DNA of 64,000 bases from Punica granatum (taxonomy: Eukaryota > Streptophyta > Magnoliopsida > Myrtales > Lythraceae), in NCBI RefSeq assembly GCF_007655135.1, contig NC_045128.1:12230230-12294229 (forward strand), written 5' to 3'. Shown here one piece after another: positions 60,075 to 64,000 of the stretch; position 1 is the stretch's first letter, and the number at the start of each line of letters is the position of its first letter. A program made the translations under genes and the position numbers. The notes beneath the pieces were generated by a model. That model was not told the origin of the DNA and made no database searches. It saw only the letters and a program-made list of their open reading frames with translations.

Positions 60075-60596
60075 GATGGGTTATAAGTTGCATATAATCC
60101 AAACCTCCTGCTTTCCTTGACCCAAAGAAAAAAAAAAGAAAAAATCCTAAAAATATTAATTAAGAATAACTATGATTTGGACCCCTTTCTTGTAATGTGT
60201 GGATGAATTGAAGCAAGAAAACTGGATATATGACATAATTGTCCGATATTAAGATCAAATTTGGTACACCAAAATGAAAAGAAATGCGCTTTATAGAGTG
60301 AATATAATGATATTGACAGAAAAATAATCTCTTTTGAGATTGAGCGTGAAATTATAAAGGAGTGTAATTAAAAAATAAATATAATTACTAAAATGTCATT
60401 TCATATATATTTAGATATATAAGAGCTTGAAAGAAATGTATTATATTCACGTATAAAAATTAGCCGAATGATGAAATGAGCATTACCTAATATATTTGAA
60501 TGAATGATCATTCATCAACTTAAAGAAAGGTCATCATAATTGACTATTCTTCTTAACTCATAAAAGAGATATTAAATAAGAAAATAGGTGAAAGAC
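60075..60596. other. Intergenic, AT-rich
   Basis: No gene or repeat recognised. Confidence 0.6.
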
Positions 60597-60605
60597 TAAT
60601 ATATA

Positions 60606-61680
60606 AAGTAACTACTCCAAAAAAATACGACCTTTACACTTATTCTAATTATAGCACGACCTTCGAATTTAGTTGTGAATATAGTATGTCGTCATAGTTT
60701 TTGTTAAACGTAACAGTAACCACTGACGTGAACTTAATGGTGCCATGTTGCAAACATTATCGGACGAGTGAACTCTACGTTATTTTATTTAATAAAAATA
60801 ATTCTAAAAATAAAAAAATAATTAAAAAAAGAAATAAAAGGAGGAAAGGGGAAGGGGCCGACGGTGGTGGCCACCCCAGCAGTTGCCACCCCCCAGTCAA
60901 GGCCACCGGTCACCTTTGCTATGGCCGTCGATCCCGACTAGGGTGATGGTGGCTGTAATTGGGGATCTCACCGTCAGAATCGAAGGAACTCCGAAATTGG
61001 GGGCATTTTCGATTTTTGCAGTAGGATTCCCAATTAGTGCTATGCCCGGTGACTTCGATTGTGGAGGTGGTGGCCGCAATTGGGGCCCTTACTGCCGTAA
61101 TTGAAAGAGCCCCGAATCATTTGGGGCTTCTTAATTTCGGTGGTGGGGCCCCAATTGCTGCCGCCACCACCACTCCTAATTGGGTCGCCGACCACTTCTT
61201 CTTTGGCTGACGGTCACTACTGGGGTGGTGGTGGCAGCAATTGAAGCCCTCAAAGCGGAATTGAAAAAGCCCCAATTTCGGGGCTACTTTGATTTCGGCG
61301 GTGGGGCCCTTGATTGCGGCCACCACTACCCCAATAAGGGTCGGTGGCCACAATAGAAGTAGTTGGCAACCCCGAATGGGGGGTTGTGGCGGCTACTAAC
61401 GGGGCCACCGCCGCCGCCTCCTCATCTTCCTCCTTTTTTTTTATAAAGAATTATTTTTTATTATATAAAATAATGTGGGGGTCTGCCCATCTAATAATGT
61501 TATGCCACATAACACCGTTAGGTCCATGTCTGCTGTTACCGTTTTATTAAATGAAAAATTTGACGGTGTGTTAGATTTAGAACTAAATCCAAATATCATA
61601 CCTTTTTGTGCTGTTATTCAAAAGTCGTGCTACCATAAAAAATTGTGTAAATATCGTATTTTTTTTCATGCGATTTACCC
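60606..61680. mobile_element. Inverted-repeat element with GC-rich core and 9-bp target duplication
   Basis: Identical 9-bp flanks TAATATATA at 60597-60605 and 61681-61689. The arms are AT-rich inverted copies: left aaaatacgacctttacac and tagcacgaccttcgaat, right their imperfect complements. The core (about 60850-61425) is GC-rich, with repeated and inverted phrases such as tttcggcggtggggccc and ccgccaccaccac. The TSD length suggests the Mutator superfamily. The flank is low-complexity, so this is less certain than for the other elements. Frames in the core (e.g. 60883-61104) are compositional. Confidence 0.65.
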
Positions 61681-61689
61681 TAATATATA

Positions 61690-62334
61690 TATATATGATA
61701 TATGATTCGGTGGATAAAGACTAATATATTTATTACATTCAATTTTTTTCAATTATGATATGCCAAACATATATATATATATATATAACCTAAATGGGAG
61801 AATTACATATCGCATACCGTTGGATGCCAGAGTATATATGTTAGGTTTTTCCCTAAGTATAGCTAGGGCATGACTAACTTCCAGAATATTTTTTGAGTCT
61901 CTGCTACTCCAAATTCGAGCTTGATCATCCTATTAAAAAGGAAAATTCTTTCAATTGTAAAGATTCTTCATTTACAAGGCTCATACTCTAAACCTTATAA
62001 TTTAAGAGAAAGAGGTGCTGACCTAACTAAACTGACCGGGCTCGGTAAACCTAATTTCAAGATAATAGGGAAGAGCCATAGAAAATCTATCATGAAATTG
62101 AACTCAACAGCCTAACTATGGACTTTTCTTGTATATATTAGAATTCTCCTAATTAATTGATCGCGGCAGAAACTTGACTCTGCCCAATTGTCTGTTTCGG
62201 TAATACACGAAACCACTCGATACAGTAAGCGGTCGGGCATATGTAATTTTCAGAAGAATTTGATTATTGCTGGCTGGTATCATCAGAAAGCCCGAGTACA
62301 CATTATTGGATCAGTACAGCAGGCGGAGTTAATG
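61690..62334. other. Intergenic
   Basis: TA microsatellite at about 61768-61788. No gene recognised. Confidence 0.6.
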
Positions 62335-62891
62335 TGTATCTAAAATGTCCACGAGACGTATAAACTATTGAGCTTAACTCTAACTCAAAACCTTGAGCTG
62401 ATAGGCAATCTCTTATAAACTTATAGTTTTTCTATTTCATTTTTTCATGTGAGATAACATCTTTCAGCACTCATCCTCACGTGACGATGTGTGATTTTGA
62501 CGTTTCATGTACACATGACACGTGAACCTAAACACTGATTCTCAAGAATTGAGTACGAGCCGGGCCCACTTCTGTGCTTAGGACTTATAACCACGAGGTG
62601 GATTCCTTCTTGCACTTCGGGTGAGAGGAGGAGAAGAGATAATTGACAATATGACCACAATCGGGCCGGATTAAGATGAGACACACTTTGGCTGGCCTCG
62701 AAATTGGATTTGGCGTGTGAGTCCACATGGACGCGCGGAAATATGACCCGCTTTAATACCATATAAAATATTCACTTAATTAATAAGTTATTGGGCCATC
62801 TCCAATTCAAAAGCTCGAATTGATAGATTGTGATATTCAATCTCTTACAAACTTGTGATTTTTCTATTTCATTTTTTCGTGTGTCACAATA
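62335..62891 (-). mobile_element. Miniature LTR element (TRIM-like), minus strand
   Basis: Two direct copies of about 125-130 bp, 62335-62459 and 62762-62891, sharing tttctatttcattttttc and aatctctta(t/c)aaactt. On the minus strand the LTR reads TGTTATCTCACATG...GATACA in the left copy. Directly after the right copy, minus strand, is TGGTATTAAAGCGGG (62761-62747), a variant of the initiator-Met primer-binding site. A purine-rich gctgaaaga precedes the other LTR. The 302-bp interior has no coding capacity, as in TRIMs. No clear target duplication. Confidence 0.7.
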
Positions 62892-63733
62892 TCTCTTCAT
62901 GTATACCTAAGCTAGAGGTATATTCAATGATTTATTGCTGTAATCTTTTATTGAATTTGAATTTTAATTGACAAATGATCATTACACATACAATGCATAA
63001 AAGCCAGGAACATATGAGAAGATGCCACAGAGACTGAATTTAGATATATTGTTACATGACTTTTTCAATCATAATTTATGAGACTTCAAGAAATGACACA
63101 ATAAGATGGCGACCCATAATAAAATCCCAAAAGCCTCCTTAATTATGGAGGTGGTAAAGTCATTGATGCATGGATTCCAAAAACCCTCAGGAGGTGTTTG
63201 GTTCGAATATTGTTATATTACATGGAATTTAAAGATTGGACGGAAAGTATAATTACAAATTTTTTTTTCTGGATTAAAAGTTGAAATGTGGGAATGTTGT
63301 ATTTAGTAAATTACATTGGATTGCGGAAAATGTAAGTGATAATATAATATAAGATTTATTTTTGTAAAGATAATTGTGAGTCTCATTACGGTAATCTCTG
63401 TTGTAATCTAACAACTCTGCATATTTTGAATGCAATGTTTCTACCAATCATAATTGTAAAGTTTTAATTCGAGCAAATGATTACAATAGTTAACTTTTAC
63501 AAACTCAACAAACAATCGCCGTAATATACTATGTAAAGTTCGAACTTTACAACGAAACAAACGGCCCCTTGGTCATATCGAGTTCAAAAGTTCCTGGATC
63601 ACAAAATTAATGCTTTGTTGTTTATGGAGTAGAATTTACTCCACTTAAATTTCCTTTACTTCACTGCATTTTTTTTAATTCACTAACACAATTATTACTT
63701 TTTTTTAATATAATAATAAATTCTTTCATATAC
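62892..63733. other. Intergenic, AT-rich
   Basis: No gene recognised. Confidence 0.6.
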
Positions 63734-63875
63734 TGTTGAGATACGTTATCCCACATGGAAAAATTGATAAAAAAACTACAAGCTTGTATGAGGCTTGGGT
63801 CCAGTAACTTATCAGCTTAAACTTTTAGGTTGCATATGAGCTCAAGTCTGTATAGGTCCAAGTGGAAATTTTACA
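63734..63875 (+). repeat. 5' LTR of a further short-LTR retrotransposon
   Basis: A 142-bp segment TGTTGAGATACGTTATCCC...GGAAATTTTACA with TG...CA ends, immediately followed by a perfect primer-binding site. The short LTR suggests a TRIM or another small element. Its interior and 3' LTR lie beyond the window. Confidence 0.75.
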
Positions 63876-63887
63876 TGGTATCAGAGC
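63876..63887 (+). other. Primer-binding site (initiator-Met tRNA)
   Basis: TGGTATCAGAGC directly after the LTR, matching the complement of the initiator methionine tRNA 3' end at every base. Confidence 0.85.
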
Positions 63888-64000
63888 GGATAATACTTCT
63901 GCGTGCTCGTGTAGGCTCACACCACGCCATATTCAGTTTCGAGGCAGCCAAGAGTGCGTCTCATGTTAATCGGGCCCAAGAGTGGCCTGGTCCAGTTCCG

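Noticed and set aside
60883..61353. Glycine/proline-rich frames in the GC core of the inverted-repeat element
   Set aside because: They are open on both strands because of composition and repeats, with no start or domain evidence.

Overview
The window is nuclear DNA from a flowering plant, most likely a eudicot. The signs are one spliced plant gene, tRNA-derived SINEs, foldback MITEs, Copia and Ogre/Tat-type Gypsy retrotransposons, and AT-rich intergenic DNA. No prokaryotic operons, rRNA, tRNA or CRISPR arrays are visible. The species cannot be told from sequence alone.

Layout. 1-1316: decayed 3' end of a Copia pol gene and its LTR tail. 2053-4236 (minus): the only host gene I can model fully, an 11-exon inositol oxygenase (MIOX) predicted at 315 residues with all iron ligands present, plus a TATA box. 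6739-7693: a large foldback element with a 9-bp target duplication. 10563-10862: a second MITE. 11557-25526: a 14-kb Mutator-like element (MULE) with a perfect 9-bp target duplication. Its broken transposase gene is split by a young Copia element (13331-21665). 25536-33764: AT-rich intergenic DNA with a MITE, SINEs, candidate Helitron ends and a 5'-truncated LINE. 33773-36150: a non-autonomous hAT element with an 8-bp target duplication, subterminal repeats and a possible captured gene fragment. 40150-60074: a decayed Ogre/Tat Gypsy element (41895-58324) bracketed by two direct copies of a 1.75-kb sequence. 60606-61680: a GC-cored inverted-repeat element. 62335-62891: a small LTR element (TRIM) on the minus strand. 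63734 to the end: the 5' LTR and primer-binding site of another LTR element.

The most unusual object is the Copia insertion. Its target duplication (AACAT) and TG...CA ends place the left end 291 bp upstream of the expected LTR start. The integrated LTR is therefore 1978 bp and carries the last part of the RNase H coding sequence at both ends. Removing the insertion and one AACAT rejoins the MULE transposase in frame, which supports these boundaries. Plus-strand initiation upstream of the usual polypurine tract would explain it.

The Ogre element keeps one long reading frame through gag and protease, a recognisable intron before the reverse transcriptase, and an archaeal-type RNase H. Its stop codons are mostly of the CAG/CAA-to-TAG/TAA or TGG-to-TAG/TGA type, as cytosine deamination in methylated DNA would give. 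All ends, splice sites and identities were read by eye from the sequence; no database search was possible.
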